Positions 22,767 to 34,022 of a stretch of 41,913 nucleotides of DNA are shown piece after piece. The position numbers were made by a program, and so were the translations under genes. The notes beneath the pieces are model-generated. The model did not search any database. It was not told the DNA's origin and saw only the letters and a list, made by a program, of their open reading frames with translations. Location: the NCBI GenBank assembly GCA_910592205.1, contig CAJVPJ010000129.1, positions 1-41,913 on the forward strand, given 5' to 3'. This stretch comes from Paraglomus occultum. Taxonomy: Eukaryota > Glomeromycota > Glomeromycetes > Paraglomerales > Paraglomeraceae. How positions within the stretch are numbered: the stretch's first letter is position 1; every line of letters starts with the position of its first letter.

Positions 22767-25700
22767 CTAATTTTCGGCACGAGCTCCTGGATTCTGTCCA
22801 CAATGCAGATGTACAATGTCACTGTTTGGTTGTCGAATAAATACAGAATCACTGATGAGATTCTGACATATTGCACAAGAAAGGTTTGTGGTAATCACAA
22901 TGGGACCAATTTCTTCACGCGCCTTAAATAGTTCATGCTTTACCTGTAAAATAAGAATAACTGGTAAAGATAAATTCTGGCTAACAATATCACTGCCATA
23001 TTGATCCTCACCAGCGTATTTTCTCCACGACTTATTCCTTTTAATATCTGTTCCTCTCGATACTCGTGGTGGCTCAGACGAAGAGAACGCACAAGAAATT
23101 TTTGTAGCATTTCTACTGACCAAACATCTGGTAATAACGCAAGTATCTATAAAGATTGCGTGATTCAGAACAGGCGATGCGAGTATGAAACAACCAGTAC
23201 TGGATTGTGTTCATCGCAGGCAAATCAATGAATGGTAACGTACCTCAGCCAGCTCCATCTGATGAGCTTTATCCTAGGAATGACGTCGCCAATTAGTACT
23301 CGAGATTAAACATATTTTGCGTATGAGGGATACAGAGACATATCTACCTTACTTCTACGTTGTATCACCAGATATTCCAAATATAGTTTTAAACCATCTT
23401 GACCAACAGCCCGTAATCCATTTATCACTTTGGTCGGTTCAACCAAAAGAGGTTTCCTTGGATCTCGTATAAATATCTGCAAGGAAAACGATCCCAAAAA
23501 TTTTGTCGTGGGTTTTTATATGATTTCCAATAGTTAAAAATATAATCGTTGTTTTTCCTTTTCCCAGTGAATCTGTAGTAATCGATACTACCTTTGCGCC
23601 TATAACTTCATCCTTAAGCATCACCCAACTGGCATACTCCCACACCAAGTCTGCATCATCCAATTGTGACAATAAATCTCCCATCCGTTTCAAACCATTC
23701 TGAAAATCATTATCTGGCAGCTCATCAGTCAAAATTCTACGGAAAAAAGTTCCAATTATCAATACTATATTCACGAAACAATGACAAAAACGCCTCTTGA
23801 ATAAGAACCTTTGCCATGTGTCCAAAGTTTTTCGCCATTTTTCGTGATTTTTATATAGTAATGACAGTGCATAGAATTTCTAACGTAAAATGAAACCTCA
23901 TTTAATACAACTTGTTATTAGGACATCAAGATTTTGCACGTACATATGCGTACCTTCGTATCTAATAACACCTGCTCACACCATTCCAACAGACAAAAGT
24001 TTTCATTCTCGAGTAATGCATTTAAAGGTTCTCTCGAATTCGATTCCGCGTACAGCTTCACGAGTACATTATCGACAGCCTACAAACATTGGCGGATAAA
24101 GTTAGCAGGATTTCCAGACTCCAACCTTGAAACTATCATGTAGCGTTGAAACCTTTAATATCTTCTTATCAACATTATTTAAAGGACGATGACCACTAGT
24201 ACGATTTGCTCGATCTTTGGCTAAAAATTTTTGTAATATAACTTTCGAATTAAATATAAGAGTCCTACGGAGCTCTTGAGTCTCGGGAGCTGTTGAGGCA
24301 TTTGGCTTGATATGTGGATCATAGTTCTTAGAAAGACTATGAGAAACTAAAATAGAATAGTAATGAGCGATATTCATACTTGACAATAACTACGAGTATT
24401 TTATAAAATGTCGCAATAAAGAAAGCTAAGGAAAGCATCAATTTACCAATATCCTCGATCGTTCCTAAACGCTCAACAAGGTCTTTTACACCTCTATACA
24501 CGTAAATGGAATCATCATCAACGAACTCTTGAAAATCCTTGAACAGGTGAATGATCAGTCGCGGATCTATATGACCTTTTTCGAACATTTGCAATGCGTC
24601 GTCGAATAATGTTTCTCCAAGAAAGATGAGACCGGCGCGTTGATATGTGTAGAATAGTTCGTGTTGCTACGTATCATCAAATGTAATAAATAGATATTGC
24701 GTTGTAATCCAGCTAGAAAATATAGCATACTACCAACGCGCGAAATTTTATAAATGCTTACCATTCGGGCGTCATGCATGTCGGGTGCAGCGTTGTCTCT
24801 TGAATGATTTTCCGCCCAGTTTAAAGCTTCCTCTACGCGATGAGCATCTAATAATTGATCAACCTTTGATAAAATAATTATTCGAGATGAATACTTATCA
24901 TTTGAATACGTCAAATAAAACATGTAATTAAATCGGATCTCACTTGAACTATTATTGGCTTATTCGCCAACGCCATAATTGAATCTTTTCCACCAAGAAT
25001 AACTTGTGCCGGTACGGTGCTAATTTTCTTTATAATCTTATTCTTCTCCCGTTCCATAGCCCCATCCGGCTGCCCCTTTTTAGTTCCCTCGGTCTTTGTT
25101 GATTCTCCATTGTCTTTATGGAGTGTAAGTGGTACCCAACTTAACTTCTGGAGCAATTCAGTTACTAAAAGTCGTACGCCGGATCCACGCGAAATAGTTC
25201 GAGGTTCCACACTCGGATTTATTTGAAAAATCTGTACTGGTTTCTGATTTATCAAGTCGTGAATTTCAATAGAGTCGTTTTGGAGCAGAGCAACGACATA
25301 AGGAAATTCAACTCCTACGAAAAAAATAGGATGTATGCTAGTTAGAAATATTAACGAGCTTACTGATAATGTTTTTGGAATTTACACATACCTATTGCTC
25401 GTGGAAAGCTCGGCCATGTTAAAACGCCACGCGTAGGTTCACCGGAAAATGTTACAAATTGACCCAAAGTCTGTGGATAATGTTAAGAAGTAACAGCATT
25501 GCTCATAGTTTTGGCTTTAAGCATTGTGATTTCCATAGATAAAGGATATGATTATCCGTAGGCAGAACAACCAAGAATTCCCTATCTGTCGCTACAGCAA
25601 TAAGCGGTCTAATTGATGTTACATGGTTGCTCATTCGTTTTTGACTTCGATCGTTATATGTAGCAATAGTAACCATTTTTTTATCCTTCAGATCTATCAT

Positions 25701-26912
25701 TTTGTAATCTTGAAAATCGGCTACGCATACATAGCGACCAAACCGATATGCGACGTATATTTCGGGTCCGCCCCCTGGTAAGTACTGACCAAATGAAATT
25801 CAAAGTTATCGTAACGAAATTAAAAATTATTTAATGCTAATATTACTTCACATTGTGAATTCTTACCGGCTCTTCTGTTGCTCTATCCAATGATATCGTG
25901 AGAAAATTTATAGCAGCTCGCTTTTTCATTACACATAGCCGCACGAAACCATCCTTATCAACTGCACCTTCCAGGGCAAGATTCTGACAGAAACAAGTTA
26001 CGTCCTTGACCTGAGGAAATGCATTAGGAGGCAGTGGAGTCATATCCGGCAGAGAATACAATGATAGAGTTGAATCTATTTGATAACGTTGTCAGTTACA
26101 ATCCTTTATAGATAATCTAGCATTCTGACAGTAATACTTTGGTACTTGCCACATAATATCACTGCCTTCCTAATCCGAGGTAATAATAGAATGCGTTCTA
26201 TAAACTTCTGTTTAAATCCTAGATTCCTTTTAGAAATCAAGCGCGTTCTCGGTAAATTCTTCATCATTGAAGGTAGAGATATAGTATATTACCATATTGT
26301 AAAAATCATTTGGTGGAGACAAAACATAATACGATATTAAAAATTTATACATACAGTATCTTGCAACGCTAAATCTTCAAGCACGTAATGAAGAAGGTTT
26401 CCATCTGATGTGCCTATATAAATATTGTTGTCTATAAAGAGGAATGGGTGGAGAAAATTAACATTAGATATGTCAAATCAGGTATTGACTGTCGCACTCT
26501 TCATTAATCTAAAGGGTAAATCATGACAATTTAACTAAAGTAGATGTGTGTACGCATCCAGTTACGTCCAACCTGCGGCCATATTCCACGGATTATGAAT
26601 CTCATTCCCGTTTTCCTGCCCAGCAATCTGCAACACCAGCTAATTCCTCTTCACTTCCCACCTATACGTACTCCAAGTTTCCACACAATCAATAGTAACT
26701 CTCGGATTTTCTCGATTCGCCCGCCCAATTCCCCCAGCCAGACGCACTCCAACAGTTCCTGTACCGCTGGTCCCCCTGTTATCGGATCGGCGCAAGAATG
26801 TAGTCATGCCTTGCTGCTGCTGTGCCGGAGACTGAGGCGAATTTGCCGGCTGAGAGTCTTCGAGGGCAACAATAGGGATAAGAGAATGTAGGTCGAAAGG
26901 CGTGATTGACAT
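22767..26912 (-). CDS. VPS3: VPS3/TGFBRAP1-type CORVET tethering subunit, internally short
   Basis: A CNH-domain protein of the VPS39/TGFBRAP1/VPS3 family, which tethers early endosomes in the CORVET complex through Rab5. I place 17 exons: 26912-26672, 26431-26355, 26258-26150, 26075-25867, 25784-25572, 25470-25392, 25314-24944, 24863-24762, 24666-24447, 24346-24153, 24079-23954, 23879-23809, 23736-23592, 23476-23348, 23273-23244, 23146-23012 and 22943-22767. They total 875 codons in frame. The N-terminal CNH domain begins RVTIDCVETW/NNNIYIGTSDG; helical repeats follow (DLVWEYASWVMLKDEVIGA, LKLYLEYLVIQRR). The C-terminal zinc-finger-like end is LSCAICQNLISDSVFIRQ with a final VHLHC. About 150 residues expected between the 30-nt exon 15 (DKAHQMELAE) and exon 16 (ALLPDVWSVEMLQKFLVRS) are absent. 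Intron 3 is GC-AG. The exon 5/6 donor is uncertain. Confidence 0.85.
26076..26149 (-). other. GC-AG intron in the VPS3-like gene
   Basis: Between exons 3 and 4 the only junction that keeps frame and family sequence (AVILC to DSTLSLYSLPDM) uses the donor G|GCAAGT and the acceptor AATAG, giving a 74 bp intron. GCAAGT is the standard form of the minor GC-AG class. A GT two codons later would break the frame. Confidence 0.75.
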
Positions 26913-27193
26913 TATGGAGTAGCGACAAGCGCATTAATAGAGTAATGATATTAAAGATTCTATGAAAGGCGAGTAATGTGCAGTATTCGCTTGTCTGAAA
27001 AAGCACTAGTGAATAAACGTCTTAGTTTAAAAAACATTCACGCTGGGATTTCAGGAACATCTTCTTCACGTGCTCAGTGCCTAAATAGACTAACCATATA
27101 AAGATCGAATTGTGTCATCGTCAAACTTAAATACTCGTTCCAATCTACGATAATTTCAATACTCCGCAAAACCATACTGCGAGTGGACCCTTC
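26913..27193. promoter_or_regulatory. short divergent promoter, VPS3-like / ATG27-like
   Basis: Only 281 bp separate the start codons of the minus-strand CORVET subunit and the plus-strand ATG27-like gene, so this stretch must hold both promoters and 5' UTRs. I see no clear TATA box or named factor site. Both products act in endosome and vacuole traffic, so coregulation is plausible but not shown. Confidence 0.55.
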
Positions 27194-28590
27194 ATGGCGA
27201 TGAGTAAACGACATATCTGGGTATTGGCAATTATAGTTTTATCGATCCTTGGCAACAGCATACAAGTGCGCGGGTTTAACTGCTCTGAAGTGATTGTTGA
27301 TAATTTTAAGTTTGACCTCCACCTACTTGACAAGTAAAGTGGCAAATCTGCGATTTACGTTATTTGCTTGAAATGTTTAAGAGTCTTGTTATTATTCTAG
27401 ATTATTCTGTCTGGCTCTATGCAGAAGTGCTTTGAACGTCTCATGATAAACACGTGCATGTTTGTTAATAAGGGTCTTTTATTTTTTTTTCTAGTGAGTA
27501 TATTGTAAACTCTACACATCGAGCTGATCCGTCAGAAAAAATCAAAGAATTCCACATCAGTCCATGTAGTCCACTAAAATACAACGACACTATTGATTCA
27601 AGGGCTCAATGCCCGAATGGTACTTATGTGTGTGAATATGTGAAGTATAAATTATATACTAATGAAACGGTGCTGGTCAAAGTGAAGCCAATCGCCGGAG
27701 AATATCCTGATGATAACAGATTTGTAAATCCTCTGGTGACATTGGGCCCAATGACGAATAACGATGGTAGTCCTTGTAAGTTAGAGGACACTTGTCTATG
27801 ATTGCGTTACAGTTCGAAAGAAGATCTTACTTTACACGAATCTTGTATATACAGCCTCTTTTGACTTGACCTTGCATGGTGGAAAATCAAACGACGATGA
27901 TTACAAAACGAACATAACTTTCTACTGCGACGTGAGTATTTTTCATTAATTGTGATTCAGTACTATTTTGGCGTTTATAATTCATTTATGATCTGATTCT
28001 CAGGAAGAACATGGAGGCCCAATAGTAAAAGGCTTCGAGCATCATACGCTCCAAATCGATTGGCGTTCAGTTCATGCATGTGGTACTAGAATATCTCAAC
28101 CCGACAGTGGAGGGAGAAGCTGGTTTAGCAAGTTTCTGATTTTGTATGTAACTGGATTTAATTTTGTTGATATATGAATATATACGTAAAGCGCATACTT
28201 CCTCACTATTGACAAAATCGAATCTCATTTCTTAGCGTCTTCGCCGTTGGATCGGTTTATCTGTTTGTCGGAATAGCATACAATCGTCATGTATACAATG
28301 CGCAGGGGTGGGATCTGATTCCGCATAGGTAAACTATTTCTGTAAATGTAATGGATATATAATTTCCAATGTCCTGCTTTCTAAACATTGTATCCACCAC
28401 AGGGATTTCTGGCGGGAGGTACCCTACATTGCTAAAGTAAGAGGCCTTTCGTTATTAAACGTTTGACTTTTGTATTATAGTACGTTAATCCGGACGTTGT
28501 TTTTTCTTCTGCTTTCTGCCACAGGAGTTTATGGGCTACGTATTCAATTCTCTGCGAAAAGGTGGCCGACCCGGTTATCATCATGTGTAA
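27194..28590 (+). CDS. ATG27: ATG27-like / mannose-6-phosphate-receptor-like membrane protein
   Basis: A type I membrane protein of the ATG27 family (mannose-6-phosphate receptor homology fold), which in yeast cycles between Golgi, endosomes and the autophagosome site and helps supply ATG9 vesicles. Seven exons (27194-27333, 27495-27775, 27855-27931, 28004-28143, 28236-28328, 28403-28436, 28525-28590) join in frame to 276 residues. There is a signal peptide (about 1-27, core VLAIIVLSILG), then FNCSEVIVDNFKFDLHLLD, the family start. Lumenal cysteines lie in PCSPL, QCPNGTYVCEY, FYCDEE and HACGTR. One TM segment follows (FLILFVFAVGSVYLFVGIAY, about 209-228). The cytosolic tail NRHVYNAQGWDLIPHRDFW ends in LRKGGRPGYHHV, without the YSAV-type end of the yeast protein. 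The start is the first ATG of a double Met (MAM). Confidence 0.88.
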
Positions 28591-29289
28591 TCTATGATGG
28601 GAATGTCTACAATATTGAAACTGATAGAGTAAATACAAGATAATTAGTATCGAGAATGACGTCTTGTAGTGGATCTACTTATTTAATCAAGGAAGAGACT
28701 GGCACTGTGAGCTCGATAACACATATACGCATGAGAGAATTGAGCGAAACTGAAACAGGCGATAAAATCGGGGCTTTAACCAGAGACAGTCCGTCTATGA
28801 GGCATTTATGCAAATGAATGTGGAGAGATAAAAAATTATTTGATTTAATAATATGCAATATTCAGATTACAAAACTCTTGTTCATTCGACCTATGAGCTT
28901 TAATAAATATGTCTTTTTTTTATCACAATTGCCTTAACTCTGTTCAATCATTCCCTATGAAATGTCTTATGTCTCGATGCGTTCATCTGCGCATCAGCGC
29001 AAATGAGATAAATGTCCAGCATATATAAATGTCCATAAGCATATGTGACAAAACTTACGTATAAGCAAGTTTCTTTTACCTTCTCAAAAAAAATATATGG
29101 AGAATAAAGAGAAGGAAATAGAATGCTACAAGTTAGTTAGACTAAAGGGTATGTGATATATATGTATATTGGTACATTTCTGTACATTAGTATTTCTTGC
29201 CATATTGCTACCCTCTTAGTTCATTTCACAAATGACCAAAAATGGTCCCACTGTGTAAACTAATTCAGTTTCCTTTTCATCTCAATTTA
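28591..29289. other. convergent 3' intergenic region
   Basis: Between two convergent genes. AT-rich, presumably both 3' UTRs. No other gene, repeat or RNA gene is seen. Confidence 0.55.
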
Positions 29290-31673
29290 CTATGCCGCCT
29301 GTTCACGTTTCTCCTTCAACAACCGGTTAACTATTCCCTTCAACTGTGGTTCACTGGAATGCAGTCCGGTCGTATCTCCTCCGTTCTTCTTGGCAAAATT
29401 TACTTCACCCAATACTTTCAACCATGCACTCCCACCTTCTGATCTCATATTGTTGATTTTCTTTCTAAACTCTTCTCCTCTGGCAATCGGAGAAGCAAGC
29501 GTAGGTGATTTTGTATCATCATCAGAAGCTGATACCGATATACCAGCTGCCGCATAAGGGGAGGCTCCGGCAGCAGTTTTCAGTGATTTCATCGACTTGG
29601 GTTTACGCAATTTACGCGGTTCAGATGTTGCTCGTTCTACTTCAGCTATACGGAGTACAGGATGGCGAGGTTTGCCATCAACTGGGCTTGTAGGAGAGAC
29701 GGGTGATGCGGGGGATGAGGAAACTGGTGATAAAGACTGTGGTGTTTCGCTGATTGCGGATTTCTTCTTCTTGCTCTTTGATTTTGTACGTCGGGCAGAA
29801 GCCCCTTCGTCAGTGTTTGTATCAGTGCCAGTGCCGCTTGCATCGTCTTCAGCATCGAGGTCGACTATTCGTTTATTTCTCTTTTTTCTCAGCGATCCTT
29901 TACCAGTGATGTTTAGAGGAATGCTCTTAATAATATCACTATTGTCATCCTTCACTTTCTCTTTCTTGTCTCCTTTCTCTTTACTGCCTTTCTTCTGCCT
30001 TAGGAGATTATCCGCACTCAGGTTTCTGCTCAGGACAGCGACTGGAACTTTGGGGCTAGACGTTCGAGGCTGAACAGAAATCTTCTGGCGTTCATTAAAT
30101 GTTGGAGCTGATCCGTCTAAAACTATGTCTAAGTTGTGCTCACGATACGCCGAGAATATATTGACACGATAATTTGGCTAAACGATGAAAGATTTAAGAA
30201 AAGCAAGAAGTAGAGAGAATGTCAGGTTGAATCAAAATTCTCGTTGCATTAACGCGCGATGACCGGCACCATCCACATCTTTTGCTTTCTACAAACCTGC
30301 TTTGTAAATGGATTTCCTTCAACGTTAATCTCCTTAATTCCAGATAATTCTGTCATTCTCTTGATTTCCTCCCAATCCGTTAAATAGTTATCTCTCAAAT
30401 CCACAAATTCCAGCTCATATAGTCTTTCTAATCCACATAAATTGCTTACACGGTTATCTCTTAAATCTAATCTGCTTACGTTTCCTAGTATCTGATAAAT
30501 CCCTGTGAGATTTTCGATCATATTATAACTGACATTTAAATATTGCAAATGTATTAGCTGAGCCAGTGTTGATGGAATAACAATGAGTAAATTATGAGAT
30601 AAATCAAGATGAGTACAATTAGAGATGTACATAATGGGCTCGGCCGAGAAGAATGTCAAAGCATTGTCCGATAAATTTATAGATTCTAATCGAGACCAAG
30701 CATTATCTGGTAAGACTGGTGTTGAGTCGTCTTCTACTTCATCCACGACTTGTTCTTGTGCTGCTGGTGAAGAAGTGACGTCAATCGCATTGTTGAGTTG
30801 AATGCTTGCTTTCAGTTGTTTCCTCTTGGCCTCTATAGCCTTGCGTCGCTTAGCTGAATTCTTAACTGCATCTGCGAATAAATCGACGATATCGTCGATT
30901 GATCCTCTTTGTACAGTTAAACTCTCCAGACGTTCTTGTATTATATCCCATCCATCGAAATTTTTGATAGGTATATCGTAGATCTCCAAATGGCAGAGGC
31001 TTTTGAATGGGCTAAGCGAAAGCATACTTCCTCTTGGCCAATTTTCTGATCCTTCGATACGCCTTTGATTGAACGGTCCAACTTTTATTCCGACTAATCT
31101 AGAAAATGCCTTGAATATGTATTTGATCTCTGCTTCTATTGGACCTTGTTCTGCCTGCTGTGCAGCCGTCGACCATCCATTCCATCCAGACAAAAGAGAT
31201 AATGACGACATGGCAGACGAAACCGACCCAATTGAATTCACCGATCCGATTGATGCAGCATCAGTGTTGTCGTCGGCTGATATTTCCAATCCTCCTCCCT
31301 GTCGAATTACCAACTCAGAGTCAGGTTCGAAAGCCCCTACATCCAATCCTAAGTCACTAAATCTAGTTAACAAATAATACATATGATGAGGATCCAATGC
31401 GACTAGGGGTGTTTTTGGGACGGGAGACGAACTAGGGGTTGGACTTGAGGTTCCAGTAAGTGCAGCACTGATTGACCATAAGTGTTGTATTGAGAAAACG
31501 CCACTGCCACTGTCGCTGCGCTTGTGACTTGACAATTGGGACGAGACTGAATGGGAAGTGAGACGACGGTCATTCGCACGTATGTAATGAGCTATTGTAC
31601 GTATATACTGTTCGCCAGTGACATAGGATTTCTTCGGTGGCGGTGGTGACATGGCCTGTAAGAATGCCGACAT
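29290..31673 (-). CDS. leucine-rich-repeat protein, STK11IP/nischarin-like layout
   Basis: Two exons (31673-30297 and 30177-29290, intron 119 bp) give 754 residues. Residues about 1-130 are Ser/Pro-rich with YVTGEQYIRTIAHYIRANDR near the start. A middle domain around 200-270 (PFKSLCHLEIYDIPIKNF, DGWDIIQERLESLTVQRGS) resembles the region before the repeats in LKB1-interacting protein 1 (STK11IP). A basic helix (AKRRKAIEAKRKQLKASI) follows. At about 325-455 come five or six SDS22-type leucine-rich repeats: LESINLSDNALT, LDLSHNLLIVIP, LQYLNVSYNMIENL, RLDLRDNRVSNL and FVDLRDNYLTDW, capped by INVEGNPFTK. The C-terminal 300 residues are low-complexity, Lys/Ser/Pro-rich (RRTKSKSKKKKSA) and end in a helical LLKEKREQAA. 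No enzymatic domain is present. It is probably a scaffold; the STK11IP/nischarin resemblance is by layout only. Confidence 0.85.
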
Positions 31674-32500
31674 AGTTTTCGGAAGACGGGTATAATACTG
31701 ACTGGATAAGTGATGAGTATATAATGTCTTGAGATATTAATATAATTTGTTAGATAAGTGCGGGGGAAGTGGGGTTATTATTTACTATGGTACTGAAATA
31801 AAAAACTAGACAATGTGAAAAACGTGATGTCGATCGATGATTTTCATTTCTATTTTCGTGGACTCTGTGGTGTATCAGTCTCCCACCCACCGGACATCTC
31901 AGAATGTAGAGACTGTGACTCGGTTGCTTTTCACTCCATTAGCAATAGTATTGACATTCTTTAGAGTCTTGCGAGAAATGTAAATTTCCGGCTACATCTC
32001 GGCTTCTGTCAAAGGTATGTTTGTCGTTGAGGTTTTGATAAGCATGTGACAGATGAAATTTTCTGTTGACAACAGGAAAGTCCCGCCATTTATGGGTATT
32101 CCTAACAAACTGTCTAGAAACAAGAATCTAAACGGCCTTCTCGCCATTGATGTTGGAACCACACGCGCATTCAGTATTCCAGGCACTTGGAGAATACCAT
32201 GTGACGTCAAACATTTATTGTTTTGGTCCCTGACTGAGCTGAGTTTATCATTATTAAAATGGATATTAAAGAGGTTTCACTATAGCCAACGATAATGGCA
32301 AAAAGACCGTAATTAATAACGTACAATTACGGGAAATTTATATATTGTAAACAACTATAACTGAAAAGTCCCATTGTATAATGACAACTATATTGGGAAA
32401 TTACGTATGTTCTTCTTTACCAGATTGGGAGTAGAGCGGGGCAACTCAAAAAATCGGCAATCCCGTGATTTAAATACGTAGGGTTTGATCTCAGCCAACC
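31674..32500. other. intergenic 5' of the LRR gene
   Basis: Contains the LRR gene promoter. Two overlapping ORFs on opposite strands (31992-32295) have no supportable product. Nothing else is recognised. Confidence 0.45.
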
Positions 32501-32739
32501 GCAAAGGATGTTTCAGCAACACACGTATATTGTTTGGACCGAACGAGAATTATCAATAAAATAAAACTTCACTCAGGCATCCCAGTAAAGGCCACTTACC
32601 CTATACCAGATCACGGGATTGATGTATTCATTTTTAACGAGATTTTTATTTGTCAAATAAGACATCTGCCAGCAAAGGAAGCAACACACGCATATTATTT
32701 GGACCGAACGAGAATTATCAATAAAATAAAACGTCACTC
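32501..32739 (+). repeat. two-copy direct repeat, about 70 bp
   Basis: Copies at about 32501-32574 and 32672-32739 share GCAAAGGA...GCAACACACG and then a nearly perfect block that includes TTTGGACCGAACGAGAATTA and runs to the end of the copy. The second copy lacks a few bases of the first. Offset is about 170 bp. It may be a local duplication or degenerate terminal repeats of a tiny element; no ORF is associated. Confidence 0.75.
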
Positions 32740-33269
32740 CTAGTACATACTGAACGTGCTACAGACTGATCTTTTCATCTATGTCGAGAAGCGAATTAAC
32801 CAAATGACAATTGATCTTGGGATTTAGCTTCTTTCAATCGGAGCCGTGGCTTTTCCTACTCAGCTAAATACAACTCGGTTGTTAGTGGCGCTTTAACTAC
32901 TCACGGTACATAATTATGTCGCGTCCGAGTTATAGCAGGTAATGTGGAGAGCCGTGAAAGACGAATTAAAGTCGATAAAAGTAGAAAATCTTGGGTATGA
33001 TCACCCTGTTCTACGTAGATCGGAGGTCTACGGATCGGGGTTTGATGAATAGTAATAGTGGCTCCTCCGACCTTTATTCCGATGCGACGACAATATTCAT
33101 AGATGACTTTAAAAAATGCAGACATATTTAAAAGACAAGAATCAGTTCACAATGTCTAAGACGAAGTAATAAATTCGAGACTTAATATTATGTTTTGGCT
33201 ACCCGGAATAATGATGTCGTGATGACGCGAATTACTGTTCTCGGAAACAGACTCAACAAAAGGGACACA
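32740..33269. other. intergenic, no confident gene apart from one weak ORF
   Basis: AT-rich sequence between the direct repeat and the short MITE. Its only coding-like content is the weak minus-strand ORF at 32901-33125, described separately. Confidence 0.45.
32901..33125 (-). CDS. small orphan ORF (weak)
   Basis: A 74-codon ORF starting MSAFFKVIYEYCRRIGIKVG, followed by ATITIHQTPIRRPPIYVEQG. The middle has ordinary protein-like composition and no low complexity, unlike most chance ORFs here. I recognise no family, and no splice-linked exon was found on either side. It could be a relic or a lone small gene; confidence is low. Confidence 0.22.
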   Translation of the reverse strand: MSAFFKVIYEYCRRIGIKVGGATITIHQTPIRRPPIYVEQGDHTQDFLLLSTLIRLSRLSTLPAITRTRHNYVP

Positions 33270-33374
33270 TTCATTTCATCGACAATCATTTCGCCGACAG
33301 TCATTTTACCGACAAAATTTCCCCAACATTATTTCGAAGTTATTCTTTTTGGTAGTCTTTGTCGGTGAAATGAA
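33270..33374. mobile_element. short MITE with TTCATTTCRYCGACAA inverted ends
   Basis: The left end at 33270-33285 (TTCATTTCATCGACAA) is the inverted copy of the right end at 33359-33374 (TTGTCGGTGAAATGAA), with two mismatches. Inside the left half the motif recurs in tandem at about 20 bp spacing (TCATTTCGCCGACAG, TCATTTTACCGACAA). Repeats of the form TTTCGCCGACAGTTCATTTCG occur as termini of DNA transposons in several eukaryotes. At about 105 bp this is a minimal non-autonomous element or relic. Target-site duplications were not clear. Confidence 0.62.
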
Positions 33375-34022
33375 CCGGACCCCCAACATAAACAAAAGGC
33401 AGAATGCATTGAAAGCAAGATCGATATCCTCAGAGCTAAAGTTGACCGACCAAACGCTATACAAGGTGAGAAAAATTTAAATTATCATTAAAGTCTCAAG
33501 TTATTTTCTTTGTAGCCACCCACATTTATACTTACAATATAGACTTTACAAATATTATATTCGTTGCACTATCCCAATCCCGTGAAATGGTGAAGCGTAG
33601 AACTTTATGAAAATTGTCTATTCCCTGGGTACGGACATTACGTTTGTTTGTAAATATTTTTATTTAATGAATAGTATTAATACAACCAATTATGCTAATA
33701 GTATTGTTTTAGTCAGCTTATCTGGTCGTTTTTTACAATAAAGAAGTTTGGACTCTGCAATAATGACAACCGGACGTTAACACATCAGAAATTTGATTAA
33801 TCACGGCTGCTTTAGTATTAGCAGATTAAAGAGTATCTCGTGTATAATGATAGAATGTTATTTTGGTAACTTTACAAAATCTATTGAAACCCACTTTTTT
33901 TTCATTCTTCCTGATGAGTTTTGGAGAACATCCAAAGTCAATTATTGGTTTAGAAAAGTTTCCTAAACTTGAATTAGTATTTGGGGCAGACTGCAACAAA
34001 ACCAGACGAAGTGAACATTTTA
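33375..34022. other. intergenic, nothing recognised
   Basis: AT-rich sequence between the short MITE and the Crinkler-like relic. No gene or repeat is supported. Confidence 0.5.

Noticed and set aside
29597-30073. 158-codon plus-strand ORF
   Set aside because: It is antisense to the low-complexity C-terminal half of the LRR protein; its composition is that of a shadow.
32053-32295. Plus-strand ORF containing AIDVGTTRA, like an FGGY or actin-type phosphate motif
   Set aside because: The match is a single short motif with no other family sequence in 80 codons, and an opposing ORF covers the same bases.
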